Part shown: piece by piece, positions 22,190-33,910 of the stretch
Numbering within the stretch: the stretch's first letter is position 1
Layout of the letters: every line of letters begins with the position of its first letter
Source: Crambe crambe
Taxonomy: Eukaryota; Porifera; Demospongiae; Poecilosclerida; Crambeidae
NCBI GenBank assembly: GCA_963924555.1
Contig: OZ004595.1
Location: forward strand, 3,038,001-3,102,000
Direction of reading: 5' to 3'
DNA length: 64,000 nucleotides
Notes under the pieces: generated by a model
What the model was told of the DNA's origin: nothing
Database searches by the model: none
Seen by the model: the letters and a program-made list of their open reading frames with translations, nothing else
Position numbers and translations under genes: made by a program

Positions 22190-25100
22190 TTAGAGCCAAG
22201 GACAATAGCTAGCTGGTGCATATTGATACCAAACTAACTTGGTAACTTCTGCTCGCTGAGTCAGCTCTCTGATGTCCTTGAATCCTTTTTTCTTGAGCAT
22301 CAGTGGAAGTATTTCTTCAGTTATGTGGGAGTAATATTCAAAACGTCTTATATGGTGCTCAGAAAATTTCTTCATATTAATGAGAGGATCAGTAATGTGG
22401 ATTCTGTTTTCTGTGTCAACACAGATGTATGCTCCATATGCCAGCTGAACTCCACGAATGAATTCAATAAATATCACATATGTCCTCAGACTAGATGGAT
22501 TACCATCGAACTTTGAAATGAGAAACACCGTAAAGCCATCTTCATTACCCAAACTGATGTGACTATGGAGCAAAATAACATGGGAGTTAGGAAGTTGCAA
22601 ATATCCTCTATTAGTATATTCATGCCTCTGAAAAAGCTTTATTTCATCAGGAAGAAAGTTCAAAGAAGGATATGAAATATTTAGAAATCTTGAAACTAGT
22701 GATGATTCTGGAGAACCACCTGGCTCCTTAAGGCTTTCATGAAGCGATCTTTCTTTATCTGCGAATTCCTTTGAATAAACTGGAAGCTCTAGTTCCTTTG
22801 CTTGGAACTTCCAATGTTTTACTTTACACTGGTATGCATAGTGGTTCAGTGAAGTTTCCTCAATTCTTTTAGCAGTGTCATCAATAGCAACCCACAATCC
22901 CTCTGGTATTAAATCCCAGCAATTATCTTCACCTGGAATAAATAGCTCCCCACCTTGAGGTTTGATTAGACTCTCAGCCGGTGGGCAATAATCAGTTGAT
23001 GTTTTTAGTGGAAGAAGAACACTTAAATTTCCTAGTCTTACAACTAGAAAATGTTGCTGCCCACTAAGATCTCGTTTTCCTGTAGTAAGGTAGTGACCAG
23101 ATATCATTGCTGATCCTGCATCAAACAGTGCACCAATCAGCATTGATTTTCGTGGATGGTTAATGCTTAACTTTGTAGGATTAGCAAGAATTACAATCGG
23201 ATTAACTTCTGACTCTGAAGAGGTGGTAGGATCAGATTCCTGGAGTTGTTGGCTTGAATTTGTTGATTCCAAACTGATAGCATCATGGTCATGCTTGCAA
23301 GCAGGATTCGTTTTATACTTAACTGGCAGTTTTAGAAGATGCTCACGGCACTGTTGGAAGATTAAATAATGCTCAGTTGATCCACAACTGAAATAGAGAA
23401 ATGTTCGGAATACTAATCCTATGGAAAAGCTATAAAGCCATGGACCGTAAGGAATCTTAATACCATATTCAGATATCGCAGAGATTTTTTCATAAATTTC
23501 TGTTGCAAACTTATTTTCTCCATTCTGGCTAATTATTTGTTCACATTCACCACACAGCATCCAATATGTTATTTCTCCTGGAGATTTTTCTCTAGGTTTA
23601 AGTGAATTAAATGAAATAAACACCTTAGAAGAGATGTCTTGCACCTGAGAATAGCCATACCTTCTCAAAAATGATCTTGGCCAAATGTGACTTTTCATTA
23701 AATTTCTCTTCTTTCGACAGAGCAAGCACCTTTTGAGGTTATTAAGCTTATTTGTTTCACGAATATAGTCTAGCATTACTATATCAAGCATTTTGGAACC
23801 TTCAGGGTCAATGCAGTCCTGATCAAGAACAGAACCAAGATGTTTTATACATTCTTCAGCCTTCTCATAACACTTGTTTCTTTTTTTATTCATTTCTTGA
23901 TCACTTATGGTGCTGTTATGCCTGTGCAAATAATCTTGCTCCCTTCTATACAAGTGAAACAGTGACTTTCCTTTAGAAAGACAAAACTTGCTGCTTAATG
24001 GAAAGTGCCTTATAGAACATAATTTTAGGCATTTGTCATATAAATTAAACTTGCAACATAATTCAATACAGTGTAGAACTTGATCAGGTTCTGCATAAAA
24101 GTAAACACGTACATAATACATGACTACAACATAATACATGACTACAACTTGAATAGCAATAATAAACTTCCATGTATTATAATTATAGTTGTTGCATGTA
24201 CACACTACTTGCATGCAAAATTGGGAGACATGCAATATAATCTGTTCTAGCACTCCAACAGTTCTGTGGGATTAAACACAAAGTGCCACAAAATTGCTGA
24301 GAATATAATATACCTACTGTATACCCTCTTGCATATCCTTGGTAACCTATTTGCTAATATGTTTATCACTCGCTGAGCAGCAAGCAAGCTGATCATGCAC
24401 CCCTCATGCATAAGCTGCATGCATGAAGCATATGACTGATGTTTTCTGTAAACCTATTTCAATGCTATATATATATTCTGTACCATGCAAGCCATCTCTC
24501 TAAATACGCATAGCTAAAACAATTCATATTGGAATAGTTACTATAGGTGACCTTTAAAAAATTTCTTTCCCATTAAATCATTCCCTCCTGCATTCAAATT
24601 GACTTTGTATAGCTACTTACTTTCTTTGAGAATCGGGTCCAGAAGCAATTGTGCACAGGTTGCCAGTTGTTTGGTATCGAAATCTTCTGATGCAGCAAGT
24701 GTATTTATTAAGGCTATTTCAACTGTAGTTGCATGTATTTGTTTGAGTGAAGGCTGATCAAAAGATGAGTAAAGATTAAGAAGAAGCTTCAAAGCTGCAT
24801 TTTTCACAGCCATTTTACTGTGTTGCAAAAACTGTGCCACAATTGAAAGGATAGAATTTTTTCCTCTGGAATGGAAAATTTGAATTACATTCTTTGAAAA
24901 GTAAGGACTTTGTGTAAGATTTGTAAGAACTTTTAATAATTCCAAATCTGTGTACCAGTGTGTACTTGAGCCATCAACCACAGCTTCTGAAAGTTGGGAG
25001 CTAATATAGTTCACTTCTTGCTGAGTTAAGTCCAACACACTGGAATTCTCAAGAGCAAAGTCCATGAAACTTAATGCAAACTTGGCAAGCATTGCCACTC

Positions 25101-28100
25101 TGATTATTTGACACTGGGCAAATACTGGCAAGATGTTGACAGTGCTGACCATTTCCAGTGCTGGTATCACCTTCTGATGCTGAGCACAGTTGAATATGAC
25201 CACAAGGATGCCTATCACAATGCCAACATCTCCAAACTGAAATAATAAAATTGTTATTCTGCAGTGGAATACATTAATAATGTATTCATCCTTTGCATAC
25301 CTTTATGATGTCACCAATAACCCCTGTTACATTGAGAAATGAAAGCAGCAGGTGTAGAATACCACTCCTTCCTAGTTCAAAGCAAAAGTCACTGTGATTG
25401 GAGCCACTTATAAGGATTCCATAAAAAGCATTCCCAAAGAGTGGAAATACATCTGGAAGCTCTGATGAAATAATAATATTATAAAAACACAGTCAAGCAA
25501 TAGGTGAATCTGAATAAATGACATACCAGGCCACTTGTCCAGGAGCCGATGAATGACTGACAGAAACTGGGGTGTTTTTGATAAATCAAACAAAAAATGA
25601 TTCATAGTCTCATCAATAATCATGTGCCGTATCAGACCCAAAATGGGTGTGATACTGTTCATCATTGATAAGTTTAAGTTGGCTGATATGAGCAAAACAT
25701 TTTCCATGTATGTGATAAAATGCTTTATCAAATCACTGAAAAAATCAAACCATTCATAGGTTATCTCAGTTAATTTAACTGGATCGAATTCTAAATCTTG
25801 ATCCTCTGTTTCATTGTCCAAAGACTGCAATTCTATAATTAGAAGAGAGCAAGTCACATAATTATAATTAGACTATAGCTAGTCACAATCAAGGAATCTC
25901 ATTGGTCCATTTGGTGAATTCTATTCACTTAGAATCACGCCTTATGGCACTTAGAATCACGCCTTACAGCACTTAGAATTCACTTGCCCTAGGTAAATCC
26001 GGTAAAGATGGTCATTCCAATTGGTCCAATTCTAGCAACGCATCGCGGTGGCCACGGTTATTGTTTCTAGGTGCGCTCTGATTCATGTTTGTTGCATTTA
26101 AAAACCATAGTTATTGTTTCCAAGTGCGTGTTGAGGTAAGTTAAACAACTCCAGTGATTGGCTATAGTCTAAATAAGTTAGACACCTCGACCAACGGGAT
26201 CTACGGTCTGTTTAGAAACCTTCGGGCCCTTAGTAGCGCCCTCGCTGCGCTCGGGACACTACATCCCAGGGCTCTCAGGTTTCTAAATAGACCGTAGATA
26301 CCTTGGTCTCGTTGTCTAACTATTATTTATACACTCACACACCTGTTGATCCTCCCTTCACTGATGTAGGAGCTTCTTCAGTACTCATTAAAAGTGATAT
26401 TAATTTATCAAAAAAATGTCCAACAGCCAAATCTTTACATTTTCCTCTCAAAGTTTTTAATAATTCATGAGCATTCCATTTTAGAAAAGAGTGCCTGTTC
26501 TTGTACGAGGCTATAGTTAAGTCGTCCATAAAACTGCATGCTGGGAGAGTTGTAGCCTGATAGAGTGATGGTCTACTCTGAAGAATATTTAGAAAAGTCT
26601 GTATTTCTATATCATCCAACAATATCGCTTCATTTGGCAAGTGAGGGGAAAAAAGGCAAAGTACAGATTTAGCTAGTAGCCTGAGCATTTGAATTGGATA
26701 AGATGCCACTGTCTTCATAGCAGTAATACACTTTTCACTTGGAATACAGTGAATTGACAAGGCCCACTTTAACCTCCAGTAGATAGCATTAAGAATTGAG
26801 TGGATCATGATCAATTTGACCTAATAATAATAATTATATAATAATAACTGTTATCTTTAAATTAAAATTGATTAATATGACCAGATTTTCGAAAACCGGC
26901 CACTCAGCGAAAATTATATGGCCCCTAGGCTCTCTATTGTGCAAATTTCAAAGCTGTAGCTTGTATGATGCCCAAGGAACTGCTCTTAGAAGTTTCAAGA
27001 AGCATCCATTAGTTTTTCTGAAAAAGCTGAGTAAGCTACATAAACATTATTTCCGGACATGCCCGTGTACTACAAAAATTGCATGGCAAAGATGATGGGC
27101 GGAGTTTCGAATTAAAGTTAGAAAGAGGCTAGCTTCTTGCCTTCTGGCACTAAGAAGCACCAACTGAAGCTCAGGGAAGAGAAACAAGGTATCGAAGGTA
27201 GCATAGATAGTTTAGTCAGCTCATATTTCCGATAAGCTTCAAAGCCTATTTTAGTTCTGATGATTTTCCACACGGTTTTCTGCTGTTGGAATCTCCATAC
27301 ACGAAGCTTTCATGGCTGACTAGCTGACTTTAGCGCTTCATTTGAAGCCTTTGTAAAGTTTGTCTGTTGTTTATTCAAGGATCATAGTTGTTACTTGTGC
27401 TATAAAATATTTTTTGCCTAATTTTGGGTCAACTGACTAAATGTTGACCTATCACATTATTAATTTCATCGCTGAGTGGCTGGTTTTCACAAATCGGGAC
27501 ACCTATAGTAGTTCCAGAAATATTCAAAAATAAAATTTTCGAACATTGAAAGTATTCCGAAATTAAATTATCCTAATAGAACTACTTATTGGAATACGAA
27601 AACTATGGAAATTTTGGCACTTGCCAAGAAATCTTTATGGAAGTATTTCAAGCTTAAAGATGGACTTCCAGACCCCAGTGGATCTTATCTGACATCATGA
27701 CCCCGAGGGCAGTATATAGCGCTCGCAAATAAGGAAGTGGACAAAGCGATGGATAAAGCCAAGACAAAGAAAAAATGTGGTCTGGCATACATTAAGTAGG
27801 TAGCTAAGTTAGATCTATTAAGCTAAAGATTATCCATTCATTCATTTAGATATAGCCCTAAGTTATGGGCAGATATGCAAGTCAGCATGGAGTTTCAGCA
27901 GCTGCTGCATATTTCTCACGAAAGTTGAGAGTGAAAGTCAACAGTAGTACCATCTACTCAATCAAGAAAGACTACCTTGAAAGTGTGAGAGAGAAACGGA
28001 AAACAGACGATAGTGATGTGGATGAGCTTCTGTAGTTCATAAGCTCTTTTAATTAAAAAAATAGGACACCAAATACAACTGAGCAGGTGTGGCTTGGCTC

Positions 28101-29460
28101 ACCCCACAATGCCTTGCATTCATCTAATAGTAGCTATGGGTAAGAAGTAAATTTTGGGATAAATTTCACTCCTACCCATGCTACTATATATAAAATATAT
28201 TACCATGTGTTGTGGATTTTCTAATGGAATATCCTCAAGATGCTTGAAGAGTAGGGAGAGCAGTAGTTTTTCGTCATCAGCATTAACCTCACAGACAGGC
28301 TTTTGAGATAAACAATTTAGCATAAAACATTCCAGTAAAGCAATGCCAGTAGCACACATCTTTTTACCTACATGCAGATAATAATGTCAATAAGGTTAGC
28401 TTATTCCTAACCACCCTGCAGGTAAATTCCACAGAGAGGAATTTTAATAAGATTCATGCACAAAACGTGATCTTGAGGCCACACCCATTGGTGGGAAAAT
28501 TGTATTTCTGATGTGGATCTATGCTAAAGCAGAAACACCAAGTACATCAAGTATTCCTGCCAGGGGTGAAGCTGTTGAGACTCCCAAGATAAATCGATAA
28601 GTAGATAGAAGTAGATGTAGTTTGTAGTACTAAGTTCTGTAGAAAAGTTATCTTAAGATAAATACCCACCAATAAGTGGCCTCCAGATCACGTTTTGTGT
28701 ATGAATCTTATTAAATTTCCTTCACACCCCTCAGTGGAAAGGGTCTATATACTTCTGCACATGACCTGTTCAGTAAGCCAGGAAAAATGATTTAGCTAGG
28801 CACTCTTTGGTAATTATAGCCTTGTCTTTCTAAGTGGGTCTCCAGGGTTTCATCTAAGGAGAGGGTGCAGGGGAAGTTCCCCCCCCCCCCCCCCCCAATA
28901 AAAGCACCTCAACTTCCCCCTCAAATAGAACCTAATTTCCCCCCTATGTAAATAGAGAATTTTAGGACAAAAATACTTCCAAGTAGGATCCAGGCTTCTC
29001 TCTCCGCACGGGAGGGGGTCCCCCTCACCGTAGCCTTATGGCCACATGTCCATCATTTTCAATTAACCTGAAGTTACTTACTTTCTTTGAGTTTTTCATT
29101 ATCATCAAGTGCATCTGGACTCAGCTTCATGACCAGTTTAACAACAGGCATAGCTTTTGACTGGAGTAACACGGCAGCCTGTAACTGTATGTATAAACTG
29201 GGATTATTAAACACTTCCATCAACCTTTCAGTGTAATACAGTATCCGAGACACAACATTTTGAGTAGAACTCAAACTTCCATACTCTGCTTTGTGAGCGT
29301 AGTACCATTGCAAGAGGCTTAAAAATTGTTTCAAAAGTTCGGCACAAGCCAATTCGTTCAAGATCCCATCGCCTATCAGAGGTTCTGTAAGCTGCAAACT
29401 GGGAAAGTCAACGTTGGTCATTTGTGAATCCATCATAGAATCGTCGGCATAAGCTAGCAT
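22190..29460 (-). CDS. ARM/HEAT-repeat protein fused to an HNH-like CxxC-SHIxP-CxxCE module
   Basis: Seven exons join with matching phases: 29460-29082, 28367-28204, 26820-26343, 25832-25527, 25461-25301, 25236-24621 and 24090-22190, about 1,334 residues. Residues 1 to about 700 are all-helical and leucine-rich, with ARM-like helices (NAALKLLLNLYSS, LELLKVLTNLTQ). A Cys-rich helical stretch at 703-780 may be TPR-like. At about 823-886 comes CLLC, SHIWP and LCGECEQIIS; this spacing resembles bacterial HNH-type nuclease proteins (C..C, SHI.P, C..CE). The final 430 residues are unrecognised. The start ATG is the first in the open frame. Several introns hold foldback elements and a broken transposon ORF. 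Nuclease activity and a bacterial source for the module are inference; a purely structural zinc-binding role is the alternative. Confidence 0.7.
26165..26335. mobile_element. Foldback element in an ARM-HNH intron
   Basis: The left arm contains AAGTTAGACACCTCGACCAA...TCTACGGTCTGTTTAGAAACC. The right arm is its near reverse complement (GGTTTCTAAATAGACCGTAGAT...TTGGTCTCGTTGTCTAACT). It is about 160 bases long with a GC-rich loop (CGCTGCGCTCGG) and no coding frame. Confidence 0.75.
26876..27512. mobile_element. MITE with GAAAACC(A/G)GCCACTCAGCGA arms
   Basis: The sequence GATTTTCGAAAACCGGCCAC plus TCAGCGA near 26,885 is matched in reverse complement near 27,465-27,500. About 630 bases long, inside the intron between exons 2 and 3 of the ARM-HNH gene. 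No transposase frame is visible. Confidence 0.65.
27601..28036 (+). pseudogene. Decayed transposon-type DNA-binding ORF
   Basis: The plus-strand frame runs LWKYFKLKDGLPDPSGS, then an in-frame TGA, then PRGQYIALANKEVDKAM and a likely short intron. After a frameshift it continues GRYASQHGVSAAAAYFSRKL ... STIYSIKKDYLESVREKR and ends at DDSDVDELL. From memory, LPDP-type N-termini with a GRYA...GVSAA...SxxKK helix-turn-helix recur in high-copy sponge and cnidarian genes. It lies antisense within an intron of the ARM-HNH gene. A stop and a frameshift show that it is dead. Confidence 0.55.
28424..28745. mobile_element. Foldback MITE in an ARM-HNH intron
   Basis: The sequence AATAAGATTCATGCACAAAA followed by CGTGATCTTGAGGCC is matched by GGCCTCCAGATCACGTTTTG followed by TGTATGAATCTTATT in reverse complement. 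About 320 bases with no coding frame, in the intron between exons 1 and 2. Confidence 0.8.
28880..28897. repeat. Poly-C run
   Basis: About 18 consecutive C in an ARM-HNH intron, next to a C-rich imperfect repeat with CCCCTC motifs. Confidence 0.9.
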
Positions 29461-29604
29461 ACGCCCCCATGCACGTCCACGTGAGCTAGACGTGCGCGCA
29501 CGCGATCCACATGTGACGTGTCGCGCGCGCTGTTGGATCGCAGTGCGCGCTAGCTAAGCAAAGTCGCAAGCAGCTGAAAACTGCGGATTCAGAGGGGGTA
29601 GACC

Positions 29605-30345
29605 TAGCCTCGAACCCAGCCTCTCTTTTCCTTTTTTGGGGGCGGGGGGAAAAGGGAGCCTGGTATCCACTGTTTGCGCATGCGCCAATTTTCCCCAGAA
29701 ATCTGGGAATTAGGATATCACTCGGATATTTCCGCTACACGATCGTCATAATTAATGGGCGCGGTTGCACAACTAGTACAATGCTGCATGTTTTACTCTT
29801 GCTCCTTTGCTGCTGCTCTTCGTTTCTCCTTGGAAAAACTTGGCATTGGAACAATATACACTGCTGTCAAGGCAGTCTACGATGGGAAGGATACTTCTAC
29901 CAAACTGGTTAGAAAGATCTGTTCTACCAGACTCTCCCCTTCATAATGATGCTGGTAAAGCGTAGTGCAGTACTGGTTGCCTCTCCACTAGTTGCTCTGA
30001 TCATAGATGTAGATATATGCTCTGATGATCGACCAACGATGTTTTGGCCAGTACTACCTCGCTACATCTGCCAGTCTTAGCCTTCTCTTCTGTGCCCCTG
30101 AAGCCCTTGTTACTTCTGATGCCCAGGAGGATCTAAGCATTCTCGGAATATGAGACTACTCGGAATAGTACGACATCATGCATGAGATCGTAGCACTTGC
30201 TGGACGTCAAAACTTGTCATCGCATGAGCGTTTATTAATTATATAATTCAAAAATTGGCGCATGCGCAAACAGTGGATACCAGGCTCTCTTTTTCCCCAT
30301 CCCCCCCAAAAAAGGGAAAAAAGAGGCTGGGTTCGAGGCTAGGGT
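29605..30345. mobile_element. Non-autonomous DNA element with long terminal inverted repeats and target duplication
   Basis: The left end CTAGCCTCGAACCCAGCCTC and the right end GAGGCTGGGTTCGAGGCTAG are reverse complements; the homology continues about 90 bases to TTTGCGCATGCGCCAATTTT. GGTAGAC flanks both sides and is a probable target-site duplication. The 741-base element carries a 63-codon frame (29,755-29,946) with no recognised transposase. It sits about 150 bases upstream of the ARM-HNH start codon and could affect that promoter. Confidence 0.82.
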
Positions 30346-30443
30346 AGACTCAGATTCTCCTCTTTTATTTTTGACATCAACAATAATCATTATAAACGTG
30401 TTTTGGCCTGCATGGATGGGCCAGGATGTTCTATGCTGAACAG

Positions 30444-30863
30444 TTAGACCTTCCCGTCAACTACTGCAGGGGTGAGGGGCAGATGGCTCAGCCATAGGGA
30501 GGCATTGCCCTTCCACAGTGAAATGGCAAGTCGCTGGAAAAGATGACGTGTGCATTCAGCAGGGGAGATTCCCAGCCTAAGGCCCTGCAGTTTGCCGATA
30601 TCACGAATAGTGTGAACTGCACCCTCGCACCATCCTCCTTGTGTCTCCATGACCAAGGGGACAAAGGTGATCCCTATCTCTCTACATTCTTCAGTATGGG
30701 CTGCCATCTTCCATCCCTCACCGATCTCCAAGGCATATCCCAGGGTATTGGAGGCTCCCTGCTGAGTCAGCTGCTGCATGGTAGAGATAACAGTCACATC
30801 AAGGGCTGCTGGTCGCCCTCTTTTCCCCAGACCCCCTAGATTGTGAACAACAGCTTCAACCAT
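30444..30863 (-). pseudogene. C-terminal fragment of a retrotransposon polyprotein
   Basis: A 139-codon frame contains GRPAALDVTVIS, TQQGASNTLGYAL, GITFVPLVMETQGGW and RHLFQRLAISLWKGNASLW. From memory these blocks occur at the end of reverse-transcriptase polyproteins repeated in cnidarian and sponge genomes. No reverse-transcriptase core lies upstream, so this is a 5'-truncated copy. The exact class (non-LTR or DIRS-like) is not resolved. Confidence 0.55.
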
Positions 30864-31129
30864 GTGTATTTTTCGATAGTTTTTTCAATCCCCTCTTATG
30901 AAATATCCTGGATTCCTCCTGACTTGGCTGGACTAACTAACACAGACTTAGCTAAAGGCAACTGACCAATGATGCAGCTCATGTTTGTGCACATTCCACA
31001 AGTATTGATCCTATCAAAGGTCCAAATTATGAAAGACATGGTAGACGTCAATGCTCTGTCGGGGAAAAAAGTGGACCCCCTTTACAAGAAGTTATCCGGG
31101 CATGCGCAGAGCGAATGTCAGAGATTGGA

Positions 31130-32440
31130 TCGAAATGGACCTGGTCGACGCAGCTTTCTTGTACATAACTGAGCAGCGCTACCCTCCAGACCGCAGTCAA
31201 GACAAAAAGAGCTATTCGAAAGAAAGCAGCTATGTTCAATGTAAGAAAGGGAGTTCTTTTCTTCAAGAAGAGTGGGGGTAAGTCCTGATTTTTCATAGAG
31301 CTTAGCTAGCTACGCATGAAGCTGAGTTTAGATTGATTCTACTTAATTATGGCCTTACTACCAGCATAGATACTATATACTGCACAGTATAATTATAGTA
31401 TCTGCTACCAAATACCAGATTTTTTTGGCCTCTGTAAAAGAAACTCAATCTATTGGGAGAAAATATTAATGACCATGGATTTTCCCTATCCCTGACCAAA
31501 AGGCTATACGGTTAGTGGACATACTGATACCTGTATGTGGTGTTCCAGAAAGTCTACTATCGGACTGAACCAATCTGCTATCCTACCTGATGACCAATGT
31601 ATGCAGTCTTCTTGGAATTACGAAATTGAATACTACAGCAATCCTCAGTGTGATGGCCTCACCGAGAGGTTTAATCATACTCTAAGATGATGATATGCAA
31701 GCATGTCAATGTCTATGGGAAGCAGTGGGACAAGTATTTACATGGGATGCTGTTTGCCTATCGAAACACCCCACATGAGGCAACAGGCGAGAAGCCATCT
31801 TACCTTCTTTATGGTAGAGATTGTCACTATCCTATTGAAGCTACATTTCTTCCTGCTAATGAAGTAGAAGGGGCTGACCTGACAGGCTACCGACAGGAAC
31901 TCACTGAGATACTGATGCAAGCAAGAGATCATGCTACTCAGTCAATCCAGAAAGCCCGGAAGCATTACAAAAAGTATATGATAAGGTGAACAAATGTTCT
32001 CCTATGCAGTTCAAGATTGGAGATCTAGTGCTAATTCGATCCCCTCAGGAAGAGTCTGGAAAGTTTCGGAAGTTATCTCGTCCATGGCATGGACCCTATC
32101 GACTCCAACCGGCATTGCAGCAAAACGTGTCTACACTTCAAAAGATGATATTATTCGTGTACACTTAAATTGAGTTATCAGATGTCCTCTCATTTGCCTT
32201 CTGGCTATTTTTGGTATGGAGATCACTGGAATGGGCCTGGACGACCTCCCAAGGTTGTTGAACAAGAAATTGGAGAGTGAATTGCCAGAAGATAGAAAAA
32301 ACGACTCTGGAGATGTTGATGACACTGAGTCAGATTTGGATGAACAGGAACAGGAAGATGATGAACCAGAACTGCTGCCACCATCTCGAATCTGTATCCA
32401 AGTAATCCGACCACCCCTCTACTATGGCAGAAAGTAAGCT
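31130..32440 (+). pseudogene. Decayed Ty3/gypsy integrase region
   Basis: Blocks in several frames match the end of a gypsy Pol. There is an N-terminal integrase-like stretch near 31,140-31,280, then QCDGLTERFNHTL followed by a stop near 31,687, then FAYRNTPHEATG...PSYLLYGRD (31,687-31,985), then IGDLVLIRSP and KLSRPWHGPYR near 32,010-32,100, then an acidic end near 32,430. Frameshifts and stops separate them, and much of the catalytic core is missing. No gag, protease or reverse transcriptase is present. It is an old, immobile remnant. Confidence 0.75.
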
Positions 32441-32454
32441 CAGGGCAAGCTTTA

Positions 32455-32700
32455 ACTTGAGGAGGGGGTGCGTGACAATATTACTTTTATCATTACTAAC
32501 TTCAATACTAACTGTTATGTAATCATTATCACTTATGACGTAATCTTGTATCACATGTTCACTCCTTGATTTGTGACCCTTGAGTAAAGTCTGATATTGT
32601 TAACCTTGCAATTTCAATTGCATATTTATTAACTTATGACTATTGGGAAGAGGGTGGGTTAATCCATGCACTTTTCCTGCCAAGATTTCTAAACCAGGTC
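32455..32700 (+). mobile_element. Probable polypurine tract and 3' LTR of the gypsy remnant
   Basis: Directly after the last Pol codon a GAGGAGGGGG tract is followed by TGCGTGACAATATT, the expected position of a polypurine tract and an LTR beginning TG. The LTR end is not defined, and no matching 5' LTR was found in the window. Confidence 0.4.
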
Positions 32701-32810
32701 CACTGGACCTGCCTAAATTTCAGCAGCGAAATTGCACTTTTTTCTCTTGCTAAAAATGGACCTGCCTGGATTTCGGCAGAGAAACTGGACATTCCAGGAC
32801 GGTTGGAGCC

Positions 32811-33910
32811 TACAGGATCACAAGATTAACTAGAATCAGCGATTAATTGGTGATAACTTCTAATGTAAATTCAAAGTATGAGTGACACCTAGCTAGCTAG
32901 CTATAGCTACATATAGCTAGCTAGAAGTATGATGTCATCATGTTTCTGTCGATCCATGCAAAATTGAAGAAATTTTAACAGAGTAGCTAGCTAATGGTAT
33001 TCTTGGCAGCATGACTTTTCCTAGTTCTGCTGCATTCAAGTCAGCATAGTAGCAATGTAAAAAATTATAAAAACTGATTCTGAAATACCTTGTAGAGGTC
33101 AGGTCTGTCCATTCTTGAAAGCTTCGGTGCAACGATAACAAACATACATACATGTGTGCACTCAGTTGTCATCCTAGTATACGTACATGGTGCACTGTGC
33201 ATAGCTACTTCCATGAAAACCAACACTGTAAAAACGAAAGTGTGTACTGCACACTAAATTGTCCCAATACACACGCTAAAAACAAAACAGTGTGTGTATT
33301 GGGACAAAATGGTGTGCAGTACAAACTTTGTTTTTACAGTGAACATAATATGCAAACTAGCTATAGCTACATTGTGATTCTCTATTGCAATGTGCAGTAG
33401 CTAACAGCTGCCTTTTAATTTTTTGACTGAATGTATAGCATGGTAGCTATAGCAATATAGTAGCTAGCACAGTAGCTATTTCTCCCAAGAGATTCATAGA
33501 GATGTACAGTAACATTCAGCAGTAGCATATATTGTAATGATATTCATGGGAGTCATTATTGCCTGGACTTACGTATATGTATTGAAGTACTAACTGCAGC
33601 TATATGCATACAACCATGCAAGTATAATCATGATGTAATTCTTATGAGGTAACTGCTTGTAATTAAACAAGGTTGGGGGTCAGTCCCTGGGTTTTTCCTT
33701 CCCAGAAGTTAATTAGCTATGAATCATAGTTACAGCTAATTGGACTAGTTATTTGGACTGTGATTTGAAGGACAATGATTCAGAATAACTATTCAAGGAA
33801 GCTAGGTTAATTGTGATGAATATCATTAGCTGATATAGCTATTCTTTTAAAAGCCCTGCTGATCAGGTGAACATTTATTTTGAAGGAAGTCTTGGTTACC
33901 CTCTTACCAG
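32811..33910. repeat. Third, compressed copy of the PIPOX-upstream segment
   Basis: The block GGATCACAAGATTAACTAGA resembles 7,470 and 58,370. Next come GCAATGTAAAA...CAGGTC...CCATTCTTGAA (as near 8,250 and 61,000), CAAACATACATACATGTGTG (as at 59,390), and GGTCAGTCCCTGGGTTTTTC (as at 60,630 and 62,410). The order is kept but spacers are lost. The PIPOX coding part is absent. Confidence 0.65.
33224..33346. mobile_element. Foldback MITE, CACTGTAAAAA family
   Basis: The arms are CACTGTAAAAACGAAAGTGT...TTGTCCCAATACACAC and its reverse complement. Copies lie at about 50,389-50,513 and 51,813-51,946, with a partial one near 389. Ends on TA or near it suggest Tc1/mariner mobilisation. Confidence 0.8.

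Noticed and set aside
29755..29946. 63-codon frame within the long-TIR element as a gene
   Set aside because: Too short, no recognised domain, and bounded by the element's inverted repeats; treated as cargo sequence.
31048..31296. Minus-strand frame of 82 codons opposite the gypsy remnant
   Set aside because: Shadow of the plus-strand integrase-like reading; no support of its own.
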